Assembly (NCBI RefSeq): GCF_035961655.1
Contig: NZ_CP108393.1
Coordinates: 2,046,001 to 2,110,000, forward strand
Length of the DNA stretch: 64,000 nucleotides
Reading direction: 5' to 3'
Source: Streptomyces sp. NBC_01317
GTDB taxonomy: Bacteria > Actinomycetota > Actinomycetes > Streptomycetales > Streptomycetaceae
Both the position numbers and the translations under genes were made by a program. Within the stretch, counting starts at the first letter, position 1, and each line of letters starts with the position of its first letter. Shown here piece by piece: positions 1 through 10,200 of the stretch. The notes under the pieces were generated by a model, which did no database searches, had not been told where the DNA came from, and saw only the letters and a list, made by a program, of their open reading frames with translations.

Positions 1-789
1 GTCGGCGGCGGTCCTGACAGCCATCACCGGAAGGAGTCGCCGCAGGGCCACCGGGCTCCACGGGGTTCCCGCCAGGATGCCGGCGGCGCCCGGACCGGCT
101 CCGACACTGGCATAGGCGGAGGCCGAGTACAGGTACTCCTCGCGCATTCTGCGGATCAGACCCAGGCGGTCGGCCGTGGCCGGCAGCACGTACTGGGTTC
201 CGTGTCCGGCAAACCCGTACCGCCGCACGACAACGCGTGTCTGTCGCTCGTCCAGGAACACCTCGGCGTAGTCCGCCCATCCGGGGTACTCGGTCGGTAC
301 GTGCTCGTGGCCGAGCTGGTCCTCCCACGTGAACTCCACGGAGCAAGCGTCCTCGGGCGAGGGCGCCAGCGGAATGTCACTGTGATATCTGGTGCCCAGC
401 AGCAAGAAGGCCTCCCGCCGGAGCGCGTCGGCCGGGTCCGCGTCACTGGAGTGAGCAACGGTGTACGAAGCGGGGGGCGGCCCCATTTCGCGCGGTCCGC
501 CGAATCCGTTCCAGAAGAAACGGCTGGGTCACGCACCTTGGGTCCGCGGCTCGACGAAATGCGGGAGTAGCACGGGGTCCAGCCGAGTACGGCAGGCCAC
601 CGTGCTACCCCACGACAACCTGTGCCAGGCGGGATCGTCAACGCGGGGCAGGCGGACACGGCACTCCAACAGAGCCGCCGCCCCGAGATCGGCATCAGTC
701 AAGATCCGGACCAATCCTCGCTGGTGCGCCGCAGCAAGGCCCCCTGGTGAGGCAGAATTCCAAGCGATCTCGCGTCGCAGACCATTGCT
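1..789 (-). pseudogene. Broken hypothetical gene with an in-frame stop, cut by window edge
   Basis: A minus-strand reading frame is open from 789 to 532, is interrupted by a single TGA at 529-531, and is open again from 528 past position 1. Both parts have GC-rich third positions and read as one protein: ...HFVEPRTQGA-stop-PSRFFWNGFGGPREMGPPP..., then a well-behaved segment with VEFTWEDQLGHEHVPTEYPG and GFAGHGTQYVLPATADRL. I do not recognise the family. The part after the stop could start at an ATG at 484-486 and be expressed as a shorter protein, but no strong ribosome site precedes it. No convincing start was found upstream either (a TTG at 712-714 has poor spacing), so the 5' end may also be lost. 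Either a decayed gene or a sequencing error; the 3' end is outside the window. Confidence 0.55.
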
Positions 790-830
790 TCACATGTCCC
801 GACCAGCACTCCAATGCACCTGACACCCCA

Positions 831-1011
831 TCAGAACGAGCGTCACATGAGCGTCAAGATGCCGCTGAGAACGTCATTTCAGCGTCAAGACATCGCCCTT
901 CACGCACATGGGGCACATGGGGCACATCATGCGCACCGGCCAAAGCCGCAGGTCAGCGGCCCTTTACGGCAGGTTCGAGGATCGCCACGCACTCCACGTG
1001 GTGCGTCATCG
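831..1011 (-). repeat. Left direct repeat carrying a copy of the 3' end of the RNA methyltransferase gene
   Basis: Bases 947-1011 align without gaps to 32734-32798, the last codons and stop of the methyltransferase gene, with 55 of 65 identical by my hand count. Read on the minus strand it still encodes MTHHVECVAILEPAVKGR and a stop (953-1009), against MTHHVECVAILEPAEKGA in the intact gene. A second block, 831-856, matches 32550-32575 at 23 of 26 positions and has the same position relative to a nearby methyltransferase-end copy. The pair looks like attachment-site remnants bounding the island. Confidence 0.75.
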
Positions 1012-1387
1012 AAATGATGTCGGCCTGAGCACGTGATGGAAAAGCCCAGGTCAGAGATCATTTCTCAGCTCGCCGTCCTGCGTGTGGCGGCCTGGAGCGT
1101 CAAACAGGCGTCGTGGCCAGCAGCCGGTGAACAGGCCGCCGAAGCCATGTCACCCATCGGGTCCACCCCCAACCGGCTCCGGAGGCCAGCTCACCTGTCA
1201 CGCCCCGCACCATCTTTCCGACCGACATCATGGGCCAGGCCCGCCGGCCGACAACACCCCGCACCCGGGCGGAGGAACTCCTCGGTCTCGGACGCCAACG
1301 ACTTCGCGCTGCACCGGGAGAACCCCATCACCGCCCCGGCCAATGTCTCCACCGAACCCGGAACGGTTCACTCTCAACTGCCCCTGC
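1012..1387. other. Non-coding stretch, nothing recognised
   Basis: Between the left repeat and the decayed Wadjet-like gene there are open frames in several directions, but none has natural-looking protein sequence or a ribosome site. No RNA gene or terminator was seen. Confidence 0.4.
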
Positions 1388-2757
1388 TCAGCCGGACGGT
1401 CTAGATCCTCGCGTGAGATCGGACAACAGCAGCTCCAGCTCCCTCTCCTCCTCGACACGAACACCCAGTTCGGCGACGGCCATAGCGAGTGCGGGCTCCC
1501 AGGGGGTCTCCGTCGGGGTGCTGACGAACGGTGACAACGCAGGTTGGGCACGGCGGCGCGGTAGTTCGCGGCCGTGTAGCGCCAGGGCAGCCAGGGGACG
1601 CGGCGGCGAAGGACGCCGGCGATCCGGAGCCCTCTCCCGTCGAAGTCCCCGTGGTAGTGCAGGGTCGCTCCGTGGTCGTGCAACCCCGGAGCAGTGTGAG
1701 GGCGGCGGCGGAAGGCTGGCCTTGGAGGCAGACCGGGGGCAGGCGGGCAGGGCCGAGCATGTCGGCCGCCGCCGCGAGAACGGTCGGGTTCTCGCAGATC
1801 CGCACCACGGGATCGGCGACGGCCGGAGGTCTGCGGGTGAGCTGGCGAAGGGTGAGCCCACAGGGTTCGCCGTCTTCGGCCAGGCAGTCCAGGGCCGGGG
1901 TGCCGCGCAGGTTCAGGGCCAGGACGGTCGAGGACAGCTCGTCCCGCAACAGCCCCACCGAGGCCCAGGCCTCACGTCGCCATTCGGCGCCCTGACCATC
2001 GTGGAAACCGGTCAGCGCACGGGCCCCGGACAGAGTGAGGGTGGCCAGCGGTGTGCCGTCATCAAGGGCGTGAGCCCCGCCAAGGACCCGGGCAGCGAAG
2101 GCGGGTAGCGAAACGACCGGGACGGCGGGGAGTGCGTACAAGGCGGTACACACACCGGTGAGCAGGCCGAACGTGACGTCTGGTGTGCGCCCCAGACGCC
2201 GCGCCAGGCCGTCGGCGCGTACCCGGGCCGCCCACTCCGCAAGCGCGGGGACCGTAGCGACGAGCTCGTCGAGCGGCGTGTGCGCCCTCCCCCAGGCTTC
2301 CTCCTCCTCTTGGCGGGCTTGGACGAGCGATGTGACAGGCCCGGTGAGCGGCGCGACCGCGGCGGCGAGGCCATTCGGGCTAGCGCCCGAACGGCGCAGT
2401 ACAGCGTCGACCGCTTCCAGCCGTACGGCCAGAGACCTGCCGCCACCGGGGGCCCGGGCGGAAAGTCACCCGGGCGGTATCGGGATCCGCCCGCAGATTG
2501 CCCCGACCGACGAGCCTGTCGAGCGCGCCGACGACGGCGTCCGGCTCGGCGGAACGGACATCCGCCGGCAGCGCGGTGTGCACGTCCTCGGGCCGCAGGT
2601 GAACAGCGAACCGCTCCTTGGCCGTCAGGAACGTCCCCATCACGTGGCGGTAGAGCGGGGTGTTCGGCACCGTGAGATGAGCGAAGGGGCCGAAGCCCGA
2701 TGGCGCGGGAAGGGGGCCGGCGAAAGCACTGGGGGCGGTGACAGTCATCGCCGCCAT
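1388..2757 (-). pseudogene. Wadjet-type remnant: DUF2397 N-terminus fused to DUF2399/TIGR02679 C-terminus, frameshifted
   Basis: The first ~95 codons from about 2757 (or ATG 2748) match the start of DUF2397/TIGR02677 proteins: FGPFAHLTVPNTPLYRHVMG, FAVHLRPEDV, LDRLVGRGNLRADPDTARVT. Near 2465 the sequence switches frame and family to a TIGR02679 protein entered in mid-domain (GRSLAVRLEAVDAVL, then ARVLGGAHALDDGTPLA, LSSTVLALNL, CLQGQPSAAALTLL). A one-base shift at the cccc run 1684-1687 is needed to continue into LHYHGDFDGRGLRIAG and PWRYTAANYRAAVP. A second shift near 1545 leads into PFVSTPTETPWEPALA and VRVEEERELELLLSDL, ending at TGA 1388. In known loci these two genes are separated by a DUF2398 gene and a large SMC-like ATPase gene, so several kilobases appear deleted. 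The cassette is assigned to Wadjet/MukBEF-type anti-plasmid systems. Non-functional as it stands. Confidence 0.8.
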
Positions 2758-2883
2758 TGTCCCTGAGGCGCGACAACCTCGGAAAGAGACCGAATTATCC
2801 GGCCGGTTCACCCCGTTCTGACCGGTTCAGGATGTCAGGACGAAGCCGGAGAAGGGGCGTCTCCCGATCGCCCCCGGGCTGTA

Positions 2884-2920
2884 TCCGTTCGGGGCAAGGG
2901 TGACCTGTCCCGAACGGGAC
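2884..2920 (+). promoter_or_regulatory. Nested inverted repeats upstream of the kinase gene
   Basis: GTCCCG-AA-CGGGAC at 2907-2920 is a perfect 6-bp dyad. Its right part can instead pair with CCGTTCGGG at 2885-2893, so two alternative hairpins or operator half-sites exist about 110-145 bp before the kinase start. No assigned regulator; could also be an attenuator-like leader. Confidence 0.4.
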
Positions 2921-3028
2921 CTGCTGTCGGATACCGCCGATACCCTTGGCTGTAGGCGCGCGACCATCGGACCGTACGCGCGCGGCCATCACACAGCCTT
3001 CGGCAGACCTTCGAGGTGGGGGACCAGA

Positions 3029-4225
3029 GTGAACGCAACGCCACTGAGCCCGGACGATCCGGCCGAGCTGGGCGGGTTCACGCTGCTGGGACGGATCGGC
3101 CACGGCGGCATGGGCCAGGTCTACCTCGGCGAGTCCGCTGCCGGTGAGGCCGTCGCGGTGAAGGTGATCAAACCCACGGTTGTCGATTCGGAGACCCGGC
3201 AGCGGTTCGCCCAGGAGATCGAGGTCCTCAAGACGGTCTGGGGACCGCGCGTCGCCGCGTTCGTGAAGGCCGACACGGAGTCGGAGCAGCCGTGGCTCGC
3301 GACCGAGTACGTGGAGGGACCCGACCTGCGTCGGCTTCTCGACACCCGGGGTGTTCTGTCGCCCCTGGCAGCCGCTTCGCTCGGAGCGACCCTTGCCGAG
3401 GCTCTGGCCGGAGTCCACAGCCAAGGGCTGCTGCACAGGGACCTCAAGCCGGCGAACATCCTGCTCGGCCCCAACGGCCCCAAGATCATCGACTTCGGCC
3501 TCGCCGTCTTCGCCGAGTCCAGCGCCTCCCTCACCGCGCCGAACATGGTGATGGGCACTCCCGCCTGCATGTCTCCGGAGCAGGCGAACGGGGAGAAGCC
3601 GCTGACGGCCCCGGTGGATGTGTACGCGCTCGGGGCGGTGCTGCTCTTCATGAGTGCGGGCCACTATCCGTACCAGGCCGACCACGTACAGGTGCTGTTC
3701 AGCCACATCGTCAACCCCGAAAAGGCCCCCGACCTGACGGGAGCCCCCGAGGAACTGGTCGGTCTCCTCTCGTCCATGCTCAGGTACGCGCAACACGACC
3801 GTCCGACGATGGACGAGGTCGTCACCCAGTGCGTTGCGGTCATCAAGGCGCACGGGGCGACCGTGGCCCAGGCCCGACGGCAACTGGCCTCCCTGACCAA
3901 GGTCGCGTACGGACCGCCGGAACCCTCCCACGTACCGGCTCCGGCTCCGCCGCCCACCGCCGCCGAGGCCTTCTCCGAAGTGCCGACTCTCCTGGCCCCG
4001 AACCTGGCGGCCATGGCACCGACTGTCCCACTGCAGCAGCCGTCCGCCGCCCCTGCCCACCCGCCGCGCTACACCCCGACGGTAGCGGTGACCACCCCGG
4101 AGGCCGAGCCCACGGCCGAGGCCCAGCCCACGCCGGCGCCGCATCCGCGCCCCCGCCGTTCCGTCGCCGCGCTCCGGATCGCGGCACAGTTGCGGGAGAC
4201 GTACGCGTCGACGGCTCCGTTCTGA
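3029..4225 (+). CDS. Cytoplasmic Hanks-type serine/threonine protein kinase
   Basis: A 398-residue protein kinase without a membrane segment or PASTA repeats. Visible motifs are the glycine-rich loop GHGGMG (about residues 25-30), the ATP-binding lysine in VAVKVI (K45), the catalytic loop HRDLKPAN (136-143), DFG (155-157) and an activation-segment MGTPACMSPEQ. After about residue 290 the chain becomes a Pro/Ala-rich tail, likely disordered. The GTG at 3029 is chosen because a GGTGGGGGA ribosome site sits just upstream; an ATG at 2900 in the same frame would add a non-conserved leader that runs through the dyad. It stands directly before the helicase-methylase pair on the same strand (121 bases to the helicase start). 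Signalling kinases accompany several Streptomyces defence loci (Pgl/BREX-2 PglW, Stk2), so a role in activation or abortive response is plausible but inferred; it could equally be an independent signalling gene. Confidence 0.9.
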   Translation: MNATPLSPDDPAELGGFTLLGRIGHGGMGQVYLGESAAGEAVAVKVIKPTVVDSETRQRFAQEIEVLKTVWGPRVAAFVKADTESEQPWLATEYVEGPDLRRLLDTRGVLSPLAAASLGATLAEALAGVHSQGLLHRDLKPANILLGPNGPKIIDFGLAVFAESSASLTAPNMVMGTPACMSPEQANGEKPLTAPVDVYALGAVLLFMSAGHYPYQADHVQVLFSHIVNPEKAPDLTGAPEELVGLLSSMLRYAQHDRPTMDEVVTQCVAVIKAHGATVAQARRQLASLTKVAYGPPEPSHVPAPAPPPTAAEAFSEVPTLLAPNLAAMAPTVPLQQPSAAPAHPPRYTPTVAVTTPEAEPTAEAQPTPAPHPRPRRSVAALRIAAQLRETYASTAPF

Positions 4226-4346
4226 GCGGGACGGCAGGCCGCGACGCTCCAGGGTGCACCAGGCCGAGGTGGTCCTCGCCCCTTGTCCGGGGGCGTGGCC
4301 CGCACGAAGATCTACACAGTTCAGCAGCTATCAGGAGGTACCGCGG

Positions 4347-7241
4347 GTGACCGCCCAGCAGTCCAGTCGGCAGTCCAGCGGGCAGCCCGTCCCGGGCACC
4401 GGTCCGAGCCTCCCGCCCGGCGCCCAGATCGTCGTACGCGACGAGGAATGGCTGGTCAAGAACGCCACCCGCACCGATCACGACGGCGACCGCATCGAGG
4501 CTGTCGGGATCTCCGAGTTCGTCCGCGACCAGGAGGCCGTCTTCTTCACGGGCCTGGAGCGCACCCGCGACGGCGCGCCCGGCATCGAGCTGTTGGACCC
4601 CGCCAAGACCACCCTGATCAGCGACGACTCACCGAACTTCCGCCGCAGCCGGCTCTTCCTCGAAGCGATCCTGCGCAAGACCCCGCTGCCCCAGTCCGAG
4701 CGCGGCCTGGCCCTCGCCGACAGCTTCCTCCTCGACCCGCTCCCCTATCAGCAGCGGCCCGCGCAGCTCGCGCTCTCGGGCCGGAACCTGCGCCCCCGCC
4801 TGCTGATCGCGGACGTCGTCGGCCTCGGCAAGACCCTGGAGATCGGACTCACCCTCGCGGAGCTGATCCGCCGCGGCCGCGGCGAGCGGATCCTCGTCGT
4901 GACCCCGCAGCACGTTCTGGAGCAGTTCCAGCACGAGTTGTGGACCCGGTTCGCCATCCCGCTGATCCGCCTCGACTCCGCGGGCATCGAGCGGATCCAG
5001 CGGGAGATCCCGGCCGGCCGCAACCCCTTCACGTTCTTCAAGCGCGTGATCGTATCGATCGACACCCTCAAGAACACCGATCAGTACAAGCACCACCTGG
5101 AGCACATCCGGTGGGACGCCGTCGTCATCGACGAGTCGCACAACTTGATCAACCGCGGTTCGCTGCGCAACCAGCTGGCGCAGCTCCTCGCGCCGCAGAC
5201 GGACGCCCTCATCCTCGCCAGCGCCACCCCGCACAACGGCAACGCCCGTTCGTTCGCCGAACTGATCGCGCTGCTTGACCCGGCAGCGATCCGTGACCCG
5301 GAGCGTTACTCTGCCGAGGACATCAAGCACCTGTTCATCCGCCGCACCAAGGTCAGCGCCGAGGTACGGGAGAAGATGTCCGGCCAGTGGGCCGACCGAG
5401 GCCCTTCCGAGTCGGTGCACTGCCCGGCGACCCCGGCCGAGGAGAAGATCTTCGACGAGCTGGCCCAGGTATGGCTGCCCGCCGAGGGGCGCTCGGTGAC
5501 CGACGTCCCGCTCTTCCCGTACACCCTGCTCAAGTCCTTCCTCTCCTCGCACGCCGCGCTGAGCTCCACGGTCGAGACCCGGATCAAGACGCTTGAGAAG
5601 AAGGACGCCCCCGACGCGACGGGCGCCGAACTGACCGCCCTCCAGCGTCTGCGAGAGCTGACGGCCGATCTGACCACTGAGGATTCCGGCAAGTTCACCG
5701 CTCTCGTCGGGCAGTTGAAGGCGATCGGCGTCGGATCGCGCAGCGAGACACGTGTCGTGGTCTTCTCCGAGCGCGTCCAGACCCTGGAGTGGCTGCGGTC
5801 CGCCGTACCGGCCGCGCTCGGCTTCAAGGGCAAGGCTCTGGAGGAAGCGGCCCGCGTGATGCACGGCGGCCTCTCCGACGAGCAGCAGATGCAGTGCATC
5901 GAGGACTTCGGCCTCGCCGACGCACCCGTACGCATCCTCTTCACCGGCGATGTGGCGTCGGAGGGTGTCAACCTCCACCGGCAGTGCCATCAGCTCATCC
6001 ACTACGACGTTCCGTGGTCGCTGATCCGCATCGAGCAGCGCAACGGCCGTATCGACCGTTACGGGCAGATCCACAAGCCTCAGTTCCGCGCCCTGATCCT
6101 GACCAGCGAGGTGGACGGCGCGAAGGACGACCGCACGGTCGCCGAGCGCCTCCTCGAACGGGAGCACGAGGCGCACCGCTCGCTCGGCACGGCGGAGGCG
6201 GTCTCCGGGCTGTACCGCGCGGAGGCCGAGGAGAAGTCGCTGATCCAGGACCTGCTCAGGGGCCGGACGGTCGACGAGTCGCTCCAGCACACCGCAGACG
6301 AGGCGGGCGGCGCGGACGATTTCCTGGCCGACTTCTTCGCCCAGGTCGACGACGTGTCCGCCGAGCCCGCCGTCGCGGCCCCGGTGTCGGACGGTTCCTC
6401 GGCTGCCCCGCCGAAGGCCCACGTGCCCCGTCTCTTCACGACCACCCGCGAGTTCGTCGACGAGGCGGTACGGGAGGTCTTCCCGGACGCCCAGCAGTCC
6501 CTCGGGATGGACCGGGACCCCGAGAACGGCCTGATCTCGTTCAAACCCCCTGTCGACCTGGTACACCGGCTGAAGGCGCTGCCGCCCGACTACCGCCGCG
6601 AGCAGCGCCTGAGCGAGCGGCTGCTTGTCACCCTCAACCGCAAGCTGGCCGACCGGGCCCTCGTACGGGCCCGTGAGTCGGGCACCTCCAGCTGGCCGGA
6701 GATCTCCCTGCTCACCGACCTCCACCCGGTGGTGGAGTGGCTGACCGACAAGGTCCTGGTGAAACTGGGCCGCCAGGAGGCCCCGGTTATCACGGCCGAC
6801 GTCGATGCCCCCGTGTACCTCGTGCAGGGCATCTACTCCAACTCCCTCGGCCGCCCGACGGTCGTCAAGTGGATGGCCGTCACGGGCGAGGACGTCACGG
6901 ACGACATGGTGGGAACACTGCGCGAGGCAGGTATCGGCCCGACCATGGCCAACCCCTTGCGGCCCCACGACGTGGACGGCCTGCGGGCCGGTATCCCGGC
7001 CGCCCTGGAGGCAGCGGAGGCCTTCCTCTCGCGCCACAGCGCGGAGTGGGACAAGGCGCTCCTCGCCCCGATCGAGGAGTACCGGCAACGCCTTGGCCAG
7101 TGGGAACAGCCCACCCTCGCGGGCGAGGAGACCAAGGACGACCTGTCCCGCCTCGCCGACTCCCTGCTGACGACGGGCCGGCCCATGCTGCGCGTCCTGG
7201 CCGTCCTCGATTCCGCCCACGGCTCCGCCGCGCACGCCTAG
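4347..7241 (+). CDS. SNF2/HepA-type helicase, DISARM DrmD-like
   Basis: A 964-residue superfamily-2 helicase. Seen: Walker A ADVVGLGKT (155-163), Walker B DESH (262-265) in place of DEAH, motif III LASATPHNG, motif V LFTGDVASEGVNLHRQC, and motif VI QRNGRIDRYGQ (from residue 564). The arrangement and the C-terminal ~350 residues, which I do not recognise, fit DrmD-type helicases of class 1 DISARM, which also sit beside a giant adenine methylase. The GTG at 4347 is preceded by a perfect AGGAGG at 4333-4338 (8-base spacing), which settles the start against an ATG at 4254. Only ten bases separate its stop from the methylase start, so the two are surely co-transcribed. Predicted role: ATP-driven translocation on DNA to distinguish or remodel unmodified phage DNA. 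Other DISARM genes (drmA, drmB, drmC) do not follow directly; counterparts lie further down the island. Confidence 0.88.
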   Translation: MTAQQSSRQSSGQPVPGTGPSLPPGAQIVVRDEEWLVKNATRTDHDGDRIEAVGISEFVRDQEAVFFTGLERTRDGAPGIELLDPAKTTLISDDSPNFRRSRLFLEAILRKTPLPQSERGLALADSFLLDPLPYQQRPAQLALSGRNLRPRLLIADVVGLGKTLEIGLTLAELIRRGRGERILVVTPQHVLEQFQHELWTRFAIPLIRLDSAGIERIQREIPAGRNPFTFFKRVIVSIDTLKNTDQYKHHLEHIRWDAVVIDESHNLINRGSLRNQLAQLLAPQTDALILASATPHNGNARSFAELIALLDPAAIRDPERYSAEDIKHLFIRRTKVSAEVREKMSGQWADRGPSESVHCPATPAEEKIFDELAQVWLPAEGRSVTDVPLFPYTLLKSFLSSHAALSSTVETRIKTLEKKDAPDATGAELTALQRLRELTADLTTEDSGKFTALVGQLKAIGVGSRSETRVVVFSERVQTLEWLRSAVPAALGFKGKALEEAARVMHGGLSDEQQMQCIEDFGLADAPVRILFTGDVASEGVNLHRQCHQLIHYDVPWSLIRIEQRNGRIDRYGQIHKPQFRALILTSEVDGAKDDRTVAERLLEREHEAHRSLGTAEAVSGLYRAEAEEKSLIQDLLRGRTVDESLQHTADEAGGADDFLADFFAQVDDVSAEPAVAAPVSDGSSAAPPKAHVPRLFTTTREFVDEAVREVFPDAQQSLGMDRDPENGLISFKPPVDLVHRLKALPPDYRREQRLSERLLVTLNRKLADRALVRARESGTSSWPEISLLTDLHPVVEWLTDKVLVKLGRQEAPVITADVDAPVYLVQGIYSNSLGRPTVVKWMAVTGEDVTDDMVGTLREAGIGPTMANPLRPHDVDGLRAGIPAALEAAEAFLSRHSAEWDKALLAPIEEYRQRLGQWEQPTLAGEETKDDLSRLADSLLTTGRPMLRVLAVLDSAHGSAAHA

Positions 7242-7251
7242 GAGAATCCCC

Positions 7252-10200
7252 ATGACGTACGACTCCCTGGTCAACCGCGGTGACTACTTCTCCGCGCACT
7301 ACCTGGCTGAGGTCTTCCCGAAGGACCTCAAGTCCGGGCTCCTCGCAGCCTGGAAGACCCGCGAGGAGGAGGCCAAGTCCTCGGACTCGGACGGCTCCGA
7401 GCAGGAACCGGCCCCGGACGCCTTCCCGGTCACCCCTCGTCTGGGTCTGCGCGCCCTGCGCCGCCCGTACTTCCGTACCCGCGCCTTCTTCGCGGAGGCG
7501 GCGGTCACACACGACGACGCGACAATGTACGACGCACCCGAGTGGCGCGAGAGCGCGACCGCTCTCAACGCCTCCGTTCTCCGCGCCCTCGGTTATGACG
7601 CCAAGCCCCGGACCCTGACGGTCTCCCGGGCGGACCACACGTACGAGATCCCCGTCGCGCACGCCGAACCGGGCCTGGTGGCAGTCGACTGCGGCTGGGC
7701 GGCCGAGCCGGACGCGGCCCTGGACCCGGACGGCTCCGGCCGCCTCCTCACCCCCGTACAGCTGGACGCCTCCACCGTCCTGCGTACGGGCTCGAAGCTC
7801 GCCTCGTTCCTCTTTGCGAGCGAGGACGCGCCACGGTACGTGCTGCTGCTGGCGGGCGGCGTGATCGTCCTCGCGGACCGGGCGGCGTGGGGCGAGGGCC
7901 GCTACCTCGCGGCCTCCCTGGACACGGCCCTGGACCGCAACAACACCAAGGACGGCCAGGAACTCGACACCCTGGCGGCCCTGTTCGGCGCGGACTCGCT
8001 GCGCACTCCGGAGGCGGGCGGCGAGAACCCGCTCGCCGGGCTCGTCGACAAGTCCACGAAGCATGCCGTGGGCGTCTCGTCCGAACTCCGTGACGGCCTG
8101 CGCGAGTCGGTCGAACTCATCGCGAACGAGGTCCTTGCACGGATCACCAGCCACGACGGCGTCCGCCTGGAGGACGTGAAGGAACTCCCGGAACTCTCCC
8201 GGCAGCTCACCCGCGAGTCGCTCCGCTACCTGTACCGCATCCTGTTCCTCCTGTACGCGGAGGCCCGCCCGGAGCTGGGCATCTTGCCGTCGGACTACCC
8301 CGAGTACCACCAGGGGTACGGCCTCGGCCGCCTCGGCGAACTCGTCGCGGAGCGGGACCTGGTGGGCGAGAAGGCCCGCGACGGTGTCTACCTGTACGAG
8401 TCCCTGGACCTGCTCTTCAGTAAGGTCCAGGAGGGCTACCGGCCGCGCCGCACGCACGGGGTAGGTGCCAAGGACTCCGAGGATGTCGGCCTCCGCTTCG
8501 AACCCCTCCAATCGAAGCTCTTCGAACCGGACTCGATCCGTCTGATCGGCGCGGAGTCGGTCAAGGACCCCCGCCACGACGACGACTCGGACGAGGGCCC
8601 GCGCTACCTGGACACCCGGCTCCGCAACGCGACCCTGTACACGGTCCTGCGGAAACTGATGCTCACCCGGGGCAGGAAGGGAGAGCGCGGCGGCTTCATC
8701 TCGTACGCGCAGCTCGGCATCAACCAGCTCGGCGCGGTGTACGAGGGCCTGATGTCGTACGCGGGCTTCATCGCCGGCGAGGAACTGTACGAGGTCGCGA
8801 AGAACGGCGACCCGAAGGACGGCTCCTGGCTGATCCCGTCGTCGAAGGCCGACGAGTACGCGGATTCCGTCTTCGTACGCCGCAGGGACGAGGAGACGGG
8901 CGCCGATGTCCGGGTCCGGTACCGACCGGGCTCGTTCGTCTACCGCCTCTCCGGTCGCGACCGCCAGACCTCAGCCTCGTACTACACGCCGGAATCCCTG
9001 ACGAAGGTCACGGTCCAACTGGCCTTGCAGCACCGCCTGGACCAGGACGACACGGTCACGGAGGCCCGGGAACTCCTGGACTGGAAGATCTGCGAGCCCG
9101 CCCTCGGCTCGGGCGCGTTCCTCAACGAGGCCATCAACCAGGTCGCGGCCGAGTACCTGCGCCGCCGCCAGGACGAGACCGGCCGGGCGATCGACACCGA
9201 GCAGTACCCGGTGGAGCTCCAGAAGGCCAAGGCGTACATCGCGCTGCACAACTCGTACGGCGTGGACCTCAACTCGACGGCGGTCGAGCTGGCCGAGGTC
9301 TCGTTGTGGCTGAACACGATGCACCCCGGTATGGAGGCGCCGTGGTTCGGCCTCCACCTGCGGCGGGGCAACTCGCTGATCGGCGGCCGGCGGGAGATCT
9401 ACGGTCCGGAACGCCTGAAGAAGGGCGGCTGGCTGGGCGCCACACCGGAACGCTTCCCCCTCACGGAGGCTTCGGCGGGCCTGCCGACCGGCTCGGTCCA
9501 CCACTTCCTGCTCCCGGCGAAGGAGTGGGGCGCGGTCGCCGCCGAGAAGGAGGCGAAGGCCTTGGCCCCGGAGGAGGCGAAGGCCCTGGGCGCTTGGCGC
9601 AAGGCGATCACGAAGTCACCGAGCGCGAAGCAGACGGCCCGGCTCCAGGGGCTCGCACGTCGGGCGGAGTACCTGTGGCAGCTGGTGGTGCGTCGTTTGG
9701 AGATCTCCGAGCGGGACATCAGCCGCAAGATCGACGTCTGGGGTGCGGAGCCGGAGTGGTTGCGGCAGCCGGTGGAGGCAGTGCAGCGAGAAGAGGTTCT
9801 GGCGGACCTTGAGGCGGTGGACACCCCATACTGGCGGCTGAAGACGCTGATGGACGCGTGGTGTGCGCTGTGGTTCTGGCCGGTTCAGGAGGCGTCGCTG
9901 CTGAATGGTACGAATCCCCACTACCGGCAGGCGGCGGAGCTGGCGGAGCAGTCGGCGGCGTATGAGGTGGCCGTCTCGGGGGCGGAGGAAGAGGACGGGG
10001 ACGAGAGCGCCGGTGTCCTGATGTCCTGGGAGGAGGAGGCCCTCCCCGGTTTTGGTACGGAGGCCAAGCAGCTGTCCTTGACCCAGGAGTCCGTGGCCAA
10101 GCGCCGGATGGGCCGCCGCAAGGAGTCCATCACTGAGCGGCGCCGCGAGGTGATCCCGCTGACGAACCTGGACAACTGGCTGGACTTCGCGGAGTCACTG

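Noticed and set aside
901..935. Short direct repeat GGGGCACAT as a possible CRISPR or iteron
   Set aside because: Only two adjacent 10-base copies, no spacers and no associated genes.
1684..1687. Treating the frameshift at the cccc run as proof of decay
   Set aside because: A single-base shift in a homopolymer could be a sequencing error; the case for decay rests on the DUF2397-DUF2399 fusion.
2158..2766. Plus-strand open frames opposite the Wadjet remnant
   Set aside because: They are arginine/serine-rich antisense shadows; the minus strand carries recognisable family motifs.
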